DNA of 64,000 nt from contig NZ_JAPKNA010000004.1 in the NCBI RefSeq assembly GCF_026344135.1, positions 355,923 through 419,922 of the forward strand, read 5' to 3'. How positions within the stretch are numbered: the first letter of the stretch is position 1; every line of letters begins with the position of its first letter. Shown here piece after piece: positions 52,457 to 60,879 of the stretch. The notes below the pieces were generated by a model that was not told the DNA's origin, ran no database searches, and worked only from the letters and a program-made list of their open reading frames with translations. Origin of the DNA: Alcaligenes parafaecalis (GTDB lineage Bacteria > Pseudomonadota > Gammaproteobacteria > Burkholderiales > Burkholderiaceae_B). The position numbers were made by a program, and so were the translations under genes.

Positions 52457-53491
52457 ATGAACACCATCACTCCTACCGAAGCACTGGTGCGCTGTATCGA
52501 ACACCGGGAAATCTTCCACGACGAAATGCTGCATCTGATGCGCATGCTGATGCGTGGCGAAATGTCGCCGCAAATTGCGGCTGCCTTGCTGATGGGCCTG
52601 CGGGTCAAAAAAGAAAGCGTGGGTGAAATTTCTGCTGCCGCCCAGGTGATGCGCGAATTTGCTACGCCGGTTATTACCCCCAACCCAGACGAGCTGCTGG
52701 ATATGTGCGGTACAGGTGGCGACGGCTCCAATACCTTCAATATCTCCACCGCCGCCATGTTTGTAGCTGCCTCGGTCGGTGTGAAAGTGGCTAAACACGG
52801 TAACCGCAGTGCTTCTTCCTCGTCCGGCAGTGCAGACGTGCTGGAAGCATTGGGCGTCAACCTGACCTTCTCACCCGAGCAAGTGGCACAAAGCATTGCC
52901 GAAACCAATATCGGCTTCATGTTCGCCCCCGCTCACCACGGTGCCATGAAAAACGTGGCGGCCGTTCGTAAAGAGCTGGGCGTGCGTACCATTTTCAATA
53001 TTCTGGGCCCGCTGACCAACCCGGCCGGGGCAACCAACCAATTGATGGGCGTATTCCACGCTGACTTGGTCGGGATTCAGGTTCGTGTGATGCAACGCCT
53101 GGGTGCCAAGCACGTGCTGATCGTGCACGGCAAGGACGGCATGGATGAAGCCTCTCTGGGTGCTGCCACCCTGGTAGGCGAACTGAAAGACGGCCAGGTA
53201 CGTGAATACGAAATTCACCCTGAAGACTTTGGGATGGCCATGACCTCGAACCGCAGTATTCGCGTCGCCAGCAAAGAGGAATCCGCGGTAATGATTATGG
53301 AAGCCCTCAATAACCAAGAGGGCACGGCTCGTGATATTGTTGGCCTCAATGCTGGTTTGGCCATCTATGCGGCCAACCACGCCGACTCCATTGAACAAGG
53401 CCTGCGCATGGCGTTTGAAGCCATTGCCAACGGTGCCGCACGCGAAAAACTCGAACAATTCCGCGCTTATACAAGGAAGTTAAACCCATGA
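52457..53491 (+). CDS. trpD: Anthranilate phosphoribosyltransferase
   Basis: 344 residues. PRPP-binding motif DMCGTGGDGSNTFNISTA, KHGNRSASSSSGSADVLEALG, and ILGPLTNPA, all diagnostic of TrpD. It transfers phosphoribose to anthranilate. It overlaps trpC by ATGA. Confidence 0.96.
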   Translation: MNTITPTEALVRCIEHREIFHDEMLHLMRMLMRGEMSPQIAAALLMGLRVKKESVGEISAAAQVMREFATPVITPNPDELLDMCGTGGDGSNTFNISTAAMFVAASVGVKVAKHGNRSASSSSGSADVLEALGVNLTFSPEQVAQSIAETNIGFMFAPAHHGAMKNVAAVRKELGVRTIFNILGPLTNPAGATNQLMGVFHADLVGIQVRVMQRLGAKHVLIVHGKDGMDEASLGAATLVGELKDGQVREYEIHPEDFGMAMTSNRSIRVASKEESAVMIMEALNNQEGTARDIVGLNAGLAIYAANHADSIEQGLRMAFEAIANGAAREKLEQFRAYTRKLNP

Positions 53492-54288
53492 ACGACATTC
53501 TGGCCAAGATCCTCGACACCAAAAGAGCTGAAGTCGTTACCGCCCGCCAACTGCGCAGCGAGTCCGATCTGCTGCGCGAAGCGAAGAACCGGAACGACCT
53601 GCGCGGCTTTGCCAGCGCGATTGAAGACAAGATTGCTCAGGGCAAGCCCGCCATTATCGCGGAAGTCAAAAAGGCCTCCCCTTCCAAGGGTGTGATCCGC
53701 GCCGACTTCAACCCGACTGAAATTGCCTCCAGCTACGCTGCACACGGTGCAGCCTGCTTGTCCGTGTTGACGGATATTCAGTATTTCCAAGGTTCCTACG
53801 ACCACTTGCGCCAGGCCCGTGCCGTTTGCGCACTGCCTGTGCTGCGCAAAGATTTCATCATCGACCCCTATCAAATCATCCATGCCCGTGCCATGGGTGC
53901 CGACTGCATCTTGCTGATCGTCGCCGCACTGGAGCAGGACCAACTGATGGAATACGAAGACATGGCCCACGAGCTGGGCATGGACGTCTTGGTCGAGGTG
54001 CATGACCGCGCCGAGCTGGATATTGCCTTGCAGATGAAAACCAGCCTGTTGGGCATCAATAACCGCAATCTGCGTACCTTTGAAACCAGCACCCAGAACA
54101 CCCTGGATCTGCTGCCCTTCATCCCCAGCGAAAAACGGGTTGTCACCGAAAGCGGTATTCACACCATTGAAGACGTCGCCCTGATGCGTGAAAACCAGGT
54201 CCAGGCTTTCCTGGTAGGCGAAGCGTTCATGCGCGAACCTGATCCTGGCGTGGCCCTGCAAAACCTGTTCTTCGGCCAGCCTGCATGA
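53488..54288 (+). CDS. trpC: Indole-3-glycerol-phosphate synthase
   Basis: 266 residues, monofunctional TrpC (no fused TrpF). TIM-barrel motifs AEVKKASPSKGVIR, VLTDIQYFQGS, LRKDFIIDPYQI, LGINNRNLRTFE, TESGIHT. It forms the indole ring. trpF, trpB and trpA are not in the window, as is usual where they are at a second locus. It overlaps the HIT-family gene by ATGA. Confidence 0.96.
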   Translation: MNDILAKILDTKRAEVVTARQLRSESDLLREAKNRNDLRGFASAIEDKIAQGKPAIIAEVKKASPSKGVIRADFNPTEIASSYAAHGAACLSVLTDIQYFQGSYDHLRQARAVCALPVLRKDFIIDPYQIIHARAMGADCILLIVAALEQDQLMEYEDMAHELGMDVLVEVHDRAELDIALQMKTSLLGINNRNLRTFETSTQNTLDLLPFIPSEKRVVTESGIHTIEDVALMRENQVQAFLVGEAFMREPDPGVALQNLFFGQPA

Positions 54289-54743
54289 GCACCAACGCTT
54301 GCCCCCTGTGCGCCTTGAAGCCCGAGCAGTTACTGTGGTCAGGCGCAGGCATACAGGTCTTGGCCGTTACAGACAGCCCATTTCCCGGCTATACGCGGAT
54401 TATCTGGCACGATCACGTGGCTGAAATGACCGATCTGTCTGAAGAACAGCGGCAGCACATCATGGCGGCAGTCTACGTGGTCGAGCAAACCCAACGCGAA
54501 CAGTTGGGCACCACCAAGATCAATCTGGCTCAATTCGGGAACCAGGTGCCGCATCTGCACTGGCACATCATCCCGCGCTGGAAGGAAGACCCCTTCTTCC
54601 CAGACTCCGCCTGGTCACCAGCCCCCGAGCGCACTGCTGAACAAAAACAACGCTGGGCCTCCCACGAAGAGCGCCTGCTTGAACAGCTCGGCGAGTATCA
54701 GCAAGCACTATGTACGGCGCTGCAAGCACGGTTTAGCCACTGA
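54285..54743 (+). CDS. HIT-family protein
   Basis: 152 residues. It has the HIT signature HLHWH (His90, 92, 94; GNQVPHLHWHIIPRW) and an N-terminal CPLC. HIT proteins are nucleotidyl hydrolases or transferases acting on dinucleotides. The gene overlaps trpC and therefore belongs to the trp transcript, although no tryptophan-related function is apparent. Confidence 0.9.
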   Translation: MSTNACPLCALKPEQLLWSGAGIQVLAVTDSPFPGYTRIIWHDHVAEMTDLSEEQRQHIMAAVYVVEQTQREQLGTTKINLAQFGNQVPHLHWHIIPRWKEDPFFPDSAWSPAPERTAEQKQRWASHEERLLEQLGEYQQALCTALQARFSH

Positions 54744-55088
54744 ACCCGCTATCCACTACACAAGAAATACCCGCTGGCCAGTGAAAAGTCAGCGGCGTAT
54801 TGCTACGCCCCCAAGAAAAATACGGTGCACACTCACTGATAAGCACGTCGCTTATCACCGAAGCAAGCTGATACGCTATCCAGCCTGAAAAAGAGTCGGT
54901 TCTAGCGCTATGTATGCGCCCTCACCCAAGCAGCTTGCTTCCACAACATCGCCATAAGCTCCCTCTGTGCGCTTGAACACACGACCTTCTCACCTCCACA
55001 AACTCTCCAAATCAGAGTAATACGGCTAGCCAACGCCCTGAAGCCTCTCCCCAGCCAAACCATCGAATGTATGGCTATGAACACGGAA
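54744..55088. other. Intergenic region after the trp operon
   Basis: About 345 bp with no convincing gene. Two small hairpins are visible near the left end (54794-54799 / 54804-54809 and the perfect 8-bp pair 54837-54844 / 54850-54857), neither with a T-run; they may help end the trp transcript. The right end leads into the FNR and NrdR sites of nrdD. Confidence 0.5.
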
Positions 55089-55102
55089 TTAACCTAGATC
55101 AA
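55089..55102. promoter_or_regulatory. FNR/Dnr-type site upstream of nrdD
   Basis: TTAAC-CTAG-ATCAA: one exact FNR half (ATCAA) and one diverged half, the same half-site pair as at 60534-60547. It lies 93 bp before the nrdD ATG, a suitable distance for activation in low oxygen. Confidence 0.6.
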
Positions 55103-55135
55103 GCCTAGGCGACAATCGTCTAGCCTCATCAAAAA

Positions 55136-55182
55136 CCACCATATATAGTGTCTCGAATCCTAAAAATCACTATATATAGGTT
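55136..55182. promoter_or_regulatory. Tandem NrdR boxes
   Basis: Two 16-mers (55136-55151 and 55167-55182) match the NrdR consensus ACAC-WATATATW-GTGT at about 14 and 13 of 16 positions. Their spacing is 31 bp, three helical turns, as is typical for NrdR repressor sites before ribonucleotide reductase genes. The second box ends 12 bp before the nrdD ATG. Confidence 0.85.
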
Positions 55183-55194
55183 TTGGTGAAAAAC

Positions 55195-56937
55195 ATGGCT
55201 ACCCAGGAAAGCACACAGCGTCCGGCTGCTCAGCTCGACATCATTCGTTCCATCGCGGAGTATCTGGACCGCCAGGACTGGCGCGTACAGGCCAATGCCA
55301 ACCAGGGCTACTCATTGGGTGGTTTGATTCTCAATAGCTCGGGCAAGATGATTGCCAACTACTGGCTCAGCCATGTTTACCCCGAAGCCATCGGCCAGGC
55401 GCACCGTCATGCCGATCTGCATATCCATGATCTGGACATGCTTTCTGGCTACTGCGCAGGCTGGTCCTTGCGCACCTTCTTGAATGAAGGGCTGAACGGC
55501 GTGCCCGGCAAAATCGAATCCGGCCCACCCCAGCACCTGAGCAGCGCCGTAGGACAGGTCGTCAATTTCCTGGGCACGTTGCAAAATGAATGGGCGGGCG
55601 CTCAAGCCTTCAGCTCTTTTGACACCTATATGGCGCCCTACGTACGTAAAGACGCCTTGAACTACACGCAAGTGCGTCAATGCATGCAGGAGTTGATCTA
55701 CAACCTGAATGTGCCTTCACGCTGGGGCACACAAACGCCCTTTACCAATCTGACCTTTGATTGGGTCTGCCCCGAAGATTTACGCCAGCAAGTCCCGCAA
55801 ATCGGCGGCAAGGAAATGCCGTTCTGCTACGGCGACCTGCAAATCGAGATGGACATGATCAACCGTGCTTACATCGAGATCATGAGCGAAGGCGATGCCC
55901 GCGGTCGCGCCTTTACCTTCCCTATTCCCACCTACAACATCACCCGCGATTTTGACTGGCATAGCGCCAATGCCGAACGCCTGTTTGCCATGACGGCCAA
56001 ATACGGGCTGCCCTACTTTCAGAACTTCATTAACTCTGAACTGGAGCCCAATATGATCCGCTCCATGTGCTGCCGCTTGCAATTGGACCTGCGTGAACTG
56101 CTCAAACGCGGTAATGGTTTATTTGGCTCGGCCGAGCAAACCGGCTCCCTGGGCGTCGTCACCCTGAACTGCGCGCGCCTGGGCTATTTGTATCAAGGCG
56201 ACGAGGCCGGTCTATTTGCACGTCTGGATGAATTGCTGGAAATGGGCCGCGACAGTCTGGAAATCAAACGCAAAGTCATCCAGCAGCATATGGACCAAGG
56301 GCTGTTTCCCTATACACGCCGTTACCTTGGCACCTTGCGCAATCATTTCTCCACGCTGGGCGTTAACGGCATTAACGAGATGATCCGCAACTTTACCCAG
56401 GACAAGCAGAATCTGTGCACGCCGTGGGGCCACCGCTTTGCGCTGCGTTTGCTGGATCACATTCGGGACCGCATGGTGGAGTTTCAGGAAAGTACCGGCC
56501 ATTTGTACAACCTGGAAGCCACGCCTGCCGAGGGCACCACCTACCGTTTCGCCAAAGAAGATCGCGCCCGCTGGCCCGACATTCTGCAGGCCGGTACCGA
56601 GCACATGCCCTACTACACCAACTCGTCGCAACTGCCGGTAGGCTTTACCGAAGATCCTTTTGAAGCCCTGGAACGGCAGGACGAGTTGCAAGGCAAGTAC
56701 ACCGGCGGCACGGTCTTGCATCTGTACATGACGGAATCACTGTCCAGCACCGATGCCTGCCGCAATCTGGTGCGTCGAGCATTGAACCGCTTTTCCTTAC
56801 CCTACATCACCGTTACCCCCACCTTCTCGATCTGCCCCACACACGGCTATTTGTCTGGCAAACATGAGTTCTGCCCCCATTGCGACAGCGAATTGCTGGC
56901 ACGTAAAAAGGCAGCAGCATCTATGGCGGCAGCCTGA
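55195..56937 (+). CDS. nrdD: Class III ribonucleotide reductase catalytic chain without glycyl-radical domain
   Basis: 580 residues from the ATG at 55195; TTG and GTG codons at 55183 and 55186 are in frame. It has catalytic-type cysteines at 87 (LSGYCAGWSL) and in the SMCCRLQLD segment, and a zinc site CPTHGYL...FCPHCD (Cys547, His550, Cys560, Cys563). It ends 17 residues later, without the C-terminal Arg-Val-x-Gly-Tyr glycyl-radical loop that NrdD normally has. There is also no N-terminal ATP-cone. The missing loop is encoded by the next gene. It reduces ribonucleoside triphosphates in anaerobic growth. Two NrdR boxes and an FNR-type site precede it. Confidence 0.92.
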   Translation: MATQESTQRPAAQLDIIRSIAEYLDRQDWRVQANANQGYSLGGLILNSSGKMIANYWLSHVYPEAIGQAHRHADLHIHDLDMLSGYCAGWSLRTFLNEGLNGVPGKIESGPPQHLSSAVGQVVNFLGTLQNEWAGAQAFSSFDTYMAPYVRKDALNYTQVRQCMQELIYNLNVPSRWGTQTPFTNLTFDWVCPEDLRQQVPQIGGKEMPFCYGDLQIEMDMINRAYIEIMSEGDARGRAFTFPIPTYNITRDFDWHSANAERLFAMTAKYGLPYFQNFINSELEPNMIRSMCCRLQLDLRELLKRGNGLFGSAEQTGSLGVVTLNCARLGYLYQGDEAGLFARLDELLEMGRDSLEIKRKVIQQHMDQGLFPYTRRYLGTLRNHFSTLGVNGINEMIRNFTQDKQNLCTPWGHRFALRLLDHIRDRMVEFQESTGHLYNLEATPAEGTTYRFAKEDRARWPDILQAGTEHMPYYTNSSQLPVGFTEDPFEALERQDELQGKYTGGTVLHLYMTESLSSTDACRNLVRRALNRFSLPYITVTPTFSICPTHGYLSGKHEFCPHCDSELLARKKAAASMAAA

Positions 56938-57028
56938 CCCTCAAGCTTGCCTCTTGGCACACCCAGCCAGTCACCCAGCGCTTCTTGCCCCATGCGGACT
57001 GGTCACTTTTTTATCAAGGGAGTTTTTT

Positions 57029-57211
57029 ATGAATACCGACACCATCACCCTTACCGATGCCGAACGCCAACCCTGCGAAATCTGGACCCGTGTCATGGGC
57101 TATCACCGCCCCTTGTCCTCGTTCAATATCGGCAAACAAGGCGAGTTTCATGAGCGACGCTACTTCACCGAAGCCAGCGCCTCCTTGAACAACACGGTTC
57201 CCAAGCTCTAA
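57029..57211 (+). CDS. Separate glycyl-radical subunit of the class III ribonucleotide reductase
   Basis: 60 residues with an AAGGGAG ribosome site and ATG, 91 bp after the large chain. Residues 16-46 (Cys-Glu-Ile-Trp-Thr-Arg-Val-Met-Gly-Tyr-His-Arg-Pro and on to ERRYF) are the C-terminal glycyl-radical segment of NrdD, with the radical Gly at 24. The frame differs from that of the large chain and the gap has its own start signals, so it looks like a real split rather than a fresh frameshift. It should dock into the large chain and receive the radical from NrdG. Confidence 0.85.
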   Translation: MNTDTITLTDAERQPCEIWTRVMGYHRPLSSFNIGKQGEFHERRYFTEASASLNNTVPKL

Positions 57212-57216
57212 ACATC

Positions 57217-57966
57217 ATGAGTCACGCCACACGCCATCTTTATCCAGCCGCATCCGCCCACAAAGTGGGATTGAAAGTAGGCGGATGCGCCCCTTTCTCG
57301 GCCACAGACTACCCCGGCCAACTGGCCGCGGTGATTTTTGTGCAAGGCTGTCCGTGGCGCTGTGGCTATTGTCATAACCCTCACCTGCAAGAACGCAGCC
57401 CAAACAGCGCCATTGATTGGAACGACTTGCTGGACTTCTTGAATCGTCGTGTCGGCTTACTGGATGCCGTGGTATTTAGCGGCGGTGAACCCACATTGGA
57501 CCCTGCCCTGGGTTCCGCCATAAGGGCAGTACGCAGACTAGGTTTCAAGATTGGCTTACACACCGCCGGAACCCATCCGGCCAGATTGCTGGAAGTTCTA
57601 CCCTGGGTGGACTGGATAGGTTTGGACATCAAAGCTGAATTCAGCCAGTACGATGCGATTACTCAACGCAGCAATAGCGCGGCTGCCCCCTTACGCAGTT
57701 TGCAATTACTGCTGAACGAAGACGTCCTGTTTGAGTGCCGCAGCACCCTGCATCCACAGTTGCATAGCCCGGCTTCCGTCCAGGCCTTGGGACAACATTT
57801 GCATGAGCTGGGTGTACAGCGCTATGCCGTACAGATTTTCCGCACACAAGGCTGCAATGACGACTTCCTGAACAAAACTGGGCAGGCTTTACAGGCCTAC
57901 CCAGGAGAGGATGTTCTGCAGAATCTCCAGAAGCTATTCCCACACTTTGAAGTGCGGCGCTCCTGA
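57217..57966 (+). CDS. nrdG: Anaerobic ribonucleotide reductase activating enzyme
   Basis: 249 residues, radical-SAM protein with the CX3CX2C cluster motif at Cys45, 49, 52 (GCPWRCGYCHNP) and GGEPTLD. It makes the glycyl radical on the 60-residue subunit. It starts 5 bp after that gene. It is longer than E. coli NrdG (about 154) and resembles the NrdG2-like group. It converges with ubiT with a 6-bp gap and no terminator. Confidence 0.9.
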   Translation: MSHATRHLYPAASAHKVGLKVGGCAPFSATDYPGQLAAVIFVQGCPWRCGYCHNPHLQERSPNSAIDWNDLLDFLNRRVGLLDAVVFSGGEPTLDPALGSAIRAVRRLGFKIGLHTAGTHPARLLEVLPWVDWIGLDIKAEFSQYDAITQRSNSAAAPLRSLQLLLNEDVLFECRSTLHPQLHSPASVQALGQHLHELGVQRYAVQIFRTQGCNDDFLNKTGQALQAYPGEDVLQNLQKLFPHFEVRRS

Positions 57967-57972
57967 GGTTTT

Positions 57973-58485
57973 TTACGAAGCAGGTGCGCGGATCGGGCGC
58001 CGCAGCACTTCTTGCAAGGCGGCCTTCCCTTGCTTGAGCACAGCACGCGGATGCAAGATATCAGGATCAAGAGCATCCAGCGTGTTCTTGACCATCAGCC
58101 CCAACTCCGTATCCCCTTCAATAGACAGACGCCGGTTAAAGAACAAGGTGTCTGGGTCTTCTTGCCGCTGTAAAAGCTGATAAAAAGCCCACAGATCGGC
58201 TTTCAGGATCAGGTCCGGGCTTTGTGCTTTGGCCGTCAAGGGGTAAAACGCCGTTTGACGCCAGGTGTAGTCAAACGCCAAACCGGCGTCTGCCACTTGT
58301 ATGCGTAAAGCCCGGCCTTCCAGCCGCTCCGCAATATCAGCCGGTAAATGTGGACGCATCAGCACATTCAAGCCCGTACAAAACAAACGCGAACCGGGCC
58401 AAGGGGGCAAGCGGCTTAAAACACCCGCTACCGCAGCAGGCAAACGAGGAGTAGTGCTTGTCATGTCATTCACACCTGAATCCAT
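57973..58485 (-). CDS. ubiT: SCP2-domain ubiquinone accessory factor UbiT
   Basis: 170 residues with a sterol-carrier-protein-2 fold (about 30-150: ILKADLWAFYQLLQRQEDPDTLFFNRRLSIEGDTELGLMVKNTLDAL). Next to ubiV and ubiU, this identifies the UbiT lipid-binding factor of O2-independent ubiquinone synthesis. An alternative start at 58464 would remove seven residues. It is last in the ubiU-ubiV-ubiT string, 3 bp after ubiV. Confidence 0.9.
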   Translation of the reverse strand: MDSGVNDMTSTTPRLPAAVAGVLSRLPPWPGSRLFCTGLNVLMRPHLPADIAERLEGRALRIQVADAGLAFDYTWRQTAFYPLTAKAQSPDLILKADLWAFYQLLQRQEDPDTLFFNRRLSIEGDTELGLMVKNTLDALDPDILHPRAVLKQGKAALQEVLRRPIRAPAS

Positions 58486-58488
58486 CCC

Positions 58489-59391
58489 TTAAAAACGCTC
58501 TGACACCGGCGCGACCCATTCCAAACCGGGGCGGCCATGCCAGAAACCATTGCATGCTTTGGCGGGCAACAAAGGCAGTAAATCTTCGTGTGCGTCAGTA
58601 GCCTGGATGCGCCCCTGAGCTACATCCTTGAACAGATGCACGACGGCATCCATATGTTGGGACTGAGGGCTCAAGCGCAGCATATCCACACCCAGCTCGC
58701 GCAAATCCTGTATTTGCTCCAGCAAGGTATATACCCAGGCAGACTGGGTCTGGATGCCATTGATGGTCAAGAAGCCTTGTCCTTCACGGGTTTCCAGCAA
58801 AAGCCCATCAGGATAGTCCATGCATACATACTGGCAATTGTCCTTGGGTAAATTACGATTACGAGCCGCAAAGCAGCGAGCCGAGAAAGCCAGAGGCAAG
58901 CGCCCAAAGGCAAAAACCTCTGTCTCCAAGCCAGCAGGCCTGTCTTGCTGCAACTGAGCCAAGCCTGTGCGGCCCATTTCCAAGGGCATCACCCAGCGCA
59001 GCGCACCCTGAGACGCAATCAGGTCCAGTACTGGCCCGTTATAAATATTCAAAAAAGGGCCGGCGACAAAGTCCCGGCCCTGCATCAAACGTACCGCACC
59101 CATATCGTTGGCTTCGACCAGATAATCCGCCTGCTCGGTGACTTTACGCAGCGTATTCACGTCTCGGCCCGATTCCAGCAAAACCTGGCTGGACAAGACG
59201 GGCACCTTGCCTGCCTGGGCCAACATCTGAGCAATATCCAGCCAATCATCCAGGCGTAACTCGTGGCGACGCGAACATACGGTTTCACCCAGATAAACCA
59301 CATCGACCGGCCAATCGCAGGCCGACTCATAAAACTGCAGGGTGGCGACGCGCGACCAGTAGTACTGCAAGGGGCCTAAAGATAATTTCAT
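58489..59391 (-). CDS. ubiV: O2-independent ubiquinone hydroxylation protein UbiV
   Basis: 300 residues from the ATG at 59391, behind GGGAGG. U32-peptidase-like family. The four cluster cysteines of UbiV are in place: Cys39 (GETVCSRR) and the C-X12-C-X3-C set (SARCFAARNRNLPKDNCQYVC). With UbiU it carries out ring hydroxylation without O2. It is 18 bp after ubiU. Confidence 0.93.
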   Translation of the reverse strand: MKLSLGPLQYYWSRVATLQFYESACDWPVDVVYLGETVCSRRHELRLDDWLDIAQMLAQAGKVPVLSSQVLLESGRDVNTLRKVTEQADYLVEANDMGAVRLMQGRDFVAGPFLNIYNGPVLDLIASQGALRWVMPLEMGRTGLAQLQQDRPAGLETEVFAFGRLPLAFSARCFAARNRNLPKDNCQYVCMDYPDGLLLETREGQGFLTINGIQTQSAWVYTLLEQIQDLRELGVDMLRLSPQSQHMDAVVHLFKDVAQGRIQATDAHEDLLPLLPAKACNGFWHGRPGLEWVAPVSERF

Positions 59392-59409
59392 GTTTGAGCC
59401 TCCCATGCT

Positions 59410-60450
59410 CTACTTCCAGGGCCGAGAATAGGCACCCAGCGTATGTTGCTGCCCTTCGGCCAATTTATTCAAAGCCCCCATCCATGCCGGATGCACTGAA
59501 TAACGGGCTGGTGTCGATTTGGCCGAATCAATTGCCTGACGCCAAACCTGGGTAACTTGAGCCACATACGCCGGGCTGCGCTGACGACCTTCAATCTTGA
59601 TCGCGCTGACACCGGCCGCCAGAAGCTGTGGCAGCAAGGACAAGGTATTCAAGCTGGTGGGCTCTTCCAGGGCGTAATAGTTTTCACCCGCCACATCAAA
59701 ACGGCCTTTGCACAAAGTAGGATAGGCGGCGTTTTCACCGTCCTGATAACGGTCAATCAACACCCCATTCAGGCGCGATTCCAGGCCCTGATCGGTTTGC
59801 TCCCAGCGCACATGCCCCGCAGGCGAACAGACACCGTGTGTATTTGGGGACTCGCCGGTGGCATAGGAAGACAAGGCGCAGCGGCCTTCCACCATTACGC
59901 ACAAACTGCCAAAACCAAAGACTTCGACCTGTACCGGCACTTGCTCGCAGACCTGCTCGACCTGAGTCATGGACAGCACCCGCGGCAACACGACACGCTG
60001 GATGCCAAAATTCTCGTGGTAATACTTGATCGCTTCCGGATTGGTCGCAGACCCCTGCACCGACAGGTGCAGACGCAAATTGGGGTGCTGCTGACTGGCA
60101 TAGGCCATCAAGCCAGGATCCGCCACAATGACCGCATCCACCTTGGCCTCGGCCGCCCGGTCTACCGCTTCGCGCCACTGTTGCCAGGCGTTAGGTTGCG
60201 GGTAGGTATTGAGCGCCAGCAAAACCTTGCGGCCACGCTGGTGCGCGTAATCAATCCCTTGTGCAATCGCCTTGGCATCAAAATTAAGCCCGGCAAAGTT
60301 CCGGGCATTGGTCGCATCGCGAAATCCCAGATAGACACTATCGGCCCCGTTATCTATCGCCGCTTTCAAGGCAGGCAAGCTGCCCGCTGGACAGACCAGC
60401 TCCATCTGCGGACTTTCGGACGCGGCTAAGGCCGTGGACGCTGTATTCAT
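59410..60450 (-). CDS. ubiU: O2-independent ubiquinone hydroxylation protein UbiU
   Basis: 346 residues, U32 family. The 15-residue N-terminal extension before MELVCPAG is retained because a GGGGAG site precedes the first ATG. Cluster cysteines are visible in GSLCVMVEGRCALSSY, HGVCSPAG and TLCKGRF. It forms a complex with UbiV. An FNR/Dnr-type site lies about 90 bp upstream. With the UbiH-type hydroxylase at 43703-44896 the cell has both aerobic and anaerobic ubiquinone routes. Confidence 0.93.
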   Translation of the reverse strand: MNTASTALAASESPQMELVCPAGSLPALKAAIDNGADSVYLGFRDATNARNFAGLNFDAKAIAQGIDYAHQRGRKVLLALNTYPQPNAWQQWREAVDRAAEAKVDAVIVADPGLMAYASQQHPNLRLHLSVQGSATNPEAIKYYHENFGIQRVVLPRVLSMTQVEQVCEQVPVQVEVFGFGSLCVMVEGRCALSSYATGESPNTHGVCSPAGHVRWEQTDQGLESRLNGVLIDRYQDGENAAYPTLCKGRFDVAGENYYALEEPTSLNTLSLLPQLLAAGVSAIKIEGRQRSPAYVAQVTQVWRQAIDSAKSTPARYSVHPAWMGALNKLAEGQQHTLGAYSRPWK

Positions 60451-60533
60451 GACACTCCCCGATCAGCAATCTGGCCAGGGTGGGTCCTGGCTCCACAAGA
60501 CCACCACTATGCCTGCTCTGAAATTAAGGGGCC

Positions 60534-60547
60534 TTAACGCATATCAA
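60534..60547. promoter_or_regulatory. FNR/Dnr-type site between ubiU and the DUF2249 gene
   Basis: TTAAC-GCAT-ATCAA, the same half-sites as the site before nrdD. It lies centrally in the divergent ubiU / DUF2249 promoter region, so one dimer could activate both. Regulator identity (FNR/Anr or the Dnr encoded at 62186-62956) is inferred. Confidence 0.65.
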
Positions 60548-60653
60548 ATTCTTCCCACCTCCTGACCGACGGCAAACAAGTCCTATCTAGCCTTCACCAT
60601 AAGCAGACGGAATGGTCCACAATGCCTGCCAAGCCTTTCGTGCTGGAGCCCTG

Positions 60654-60875
60654 ATGACACATACCGAGATCACGCTGGATACTCGCGGTTTGCCCGCGCC
60701 CGAGCCTTTGGAGCATTGTCTGGAAGCGCTGGCCGAGCTGGGGTCGGAACAAGCTTTGATCATGTGGCTGGATAGAGAACCCTATCCTCTGTATGACATC
60801 CTGCGTCGCAGTGGCTTCACCTATCAGGGCACCATGCTAGAAAACGGCTTTCAGCTCATCATCCGCAGGAACTAA
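60654..60875 (+). CDS. DUF2249 small protein
   Basis: 73 residues from the ATG at 60654; an ATG at 60612 is in frame but has no ribosome site. The LDTRGLPAPEPLEHCLEAL start and the LDREPYPLYDILRRSGF segment are those of DUF2249/TusA-like proteins often found with denitrification and nitric-oxide response genes. Function unknown. It ends 4 bp before the membrane-protein gene. Confidence 0.8.
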   Translation: MTHTEITLDTRGLPAPEPLEHCLEALAELGSEQALIMWLDREPYPLYDILRRSGFTYQGTMLENGFQLIIRRN

Positions 60876-60879
60876 GTCT

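Noticed and set aside
56938..57028. Frameshift or sequencing error splitting nrdD
   Set aside because: The small gene has its own ATG and AAGGGAG site after a 91-bp spacer, and neither reading frame continues through the spacer as NrdD-like sequence.
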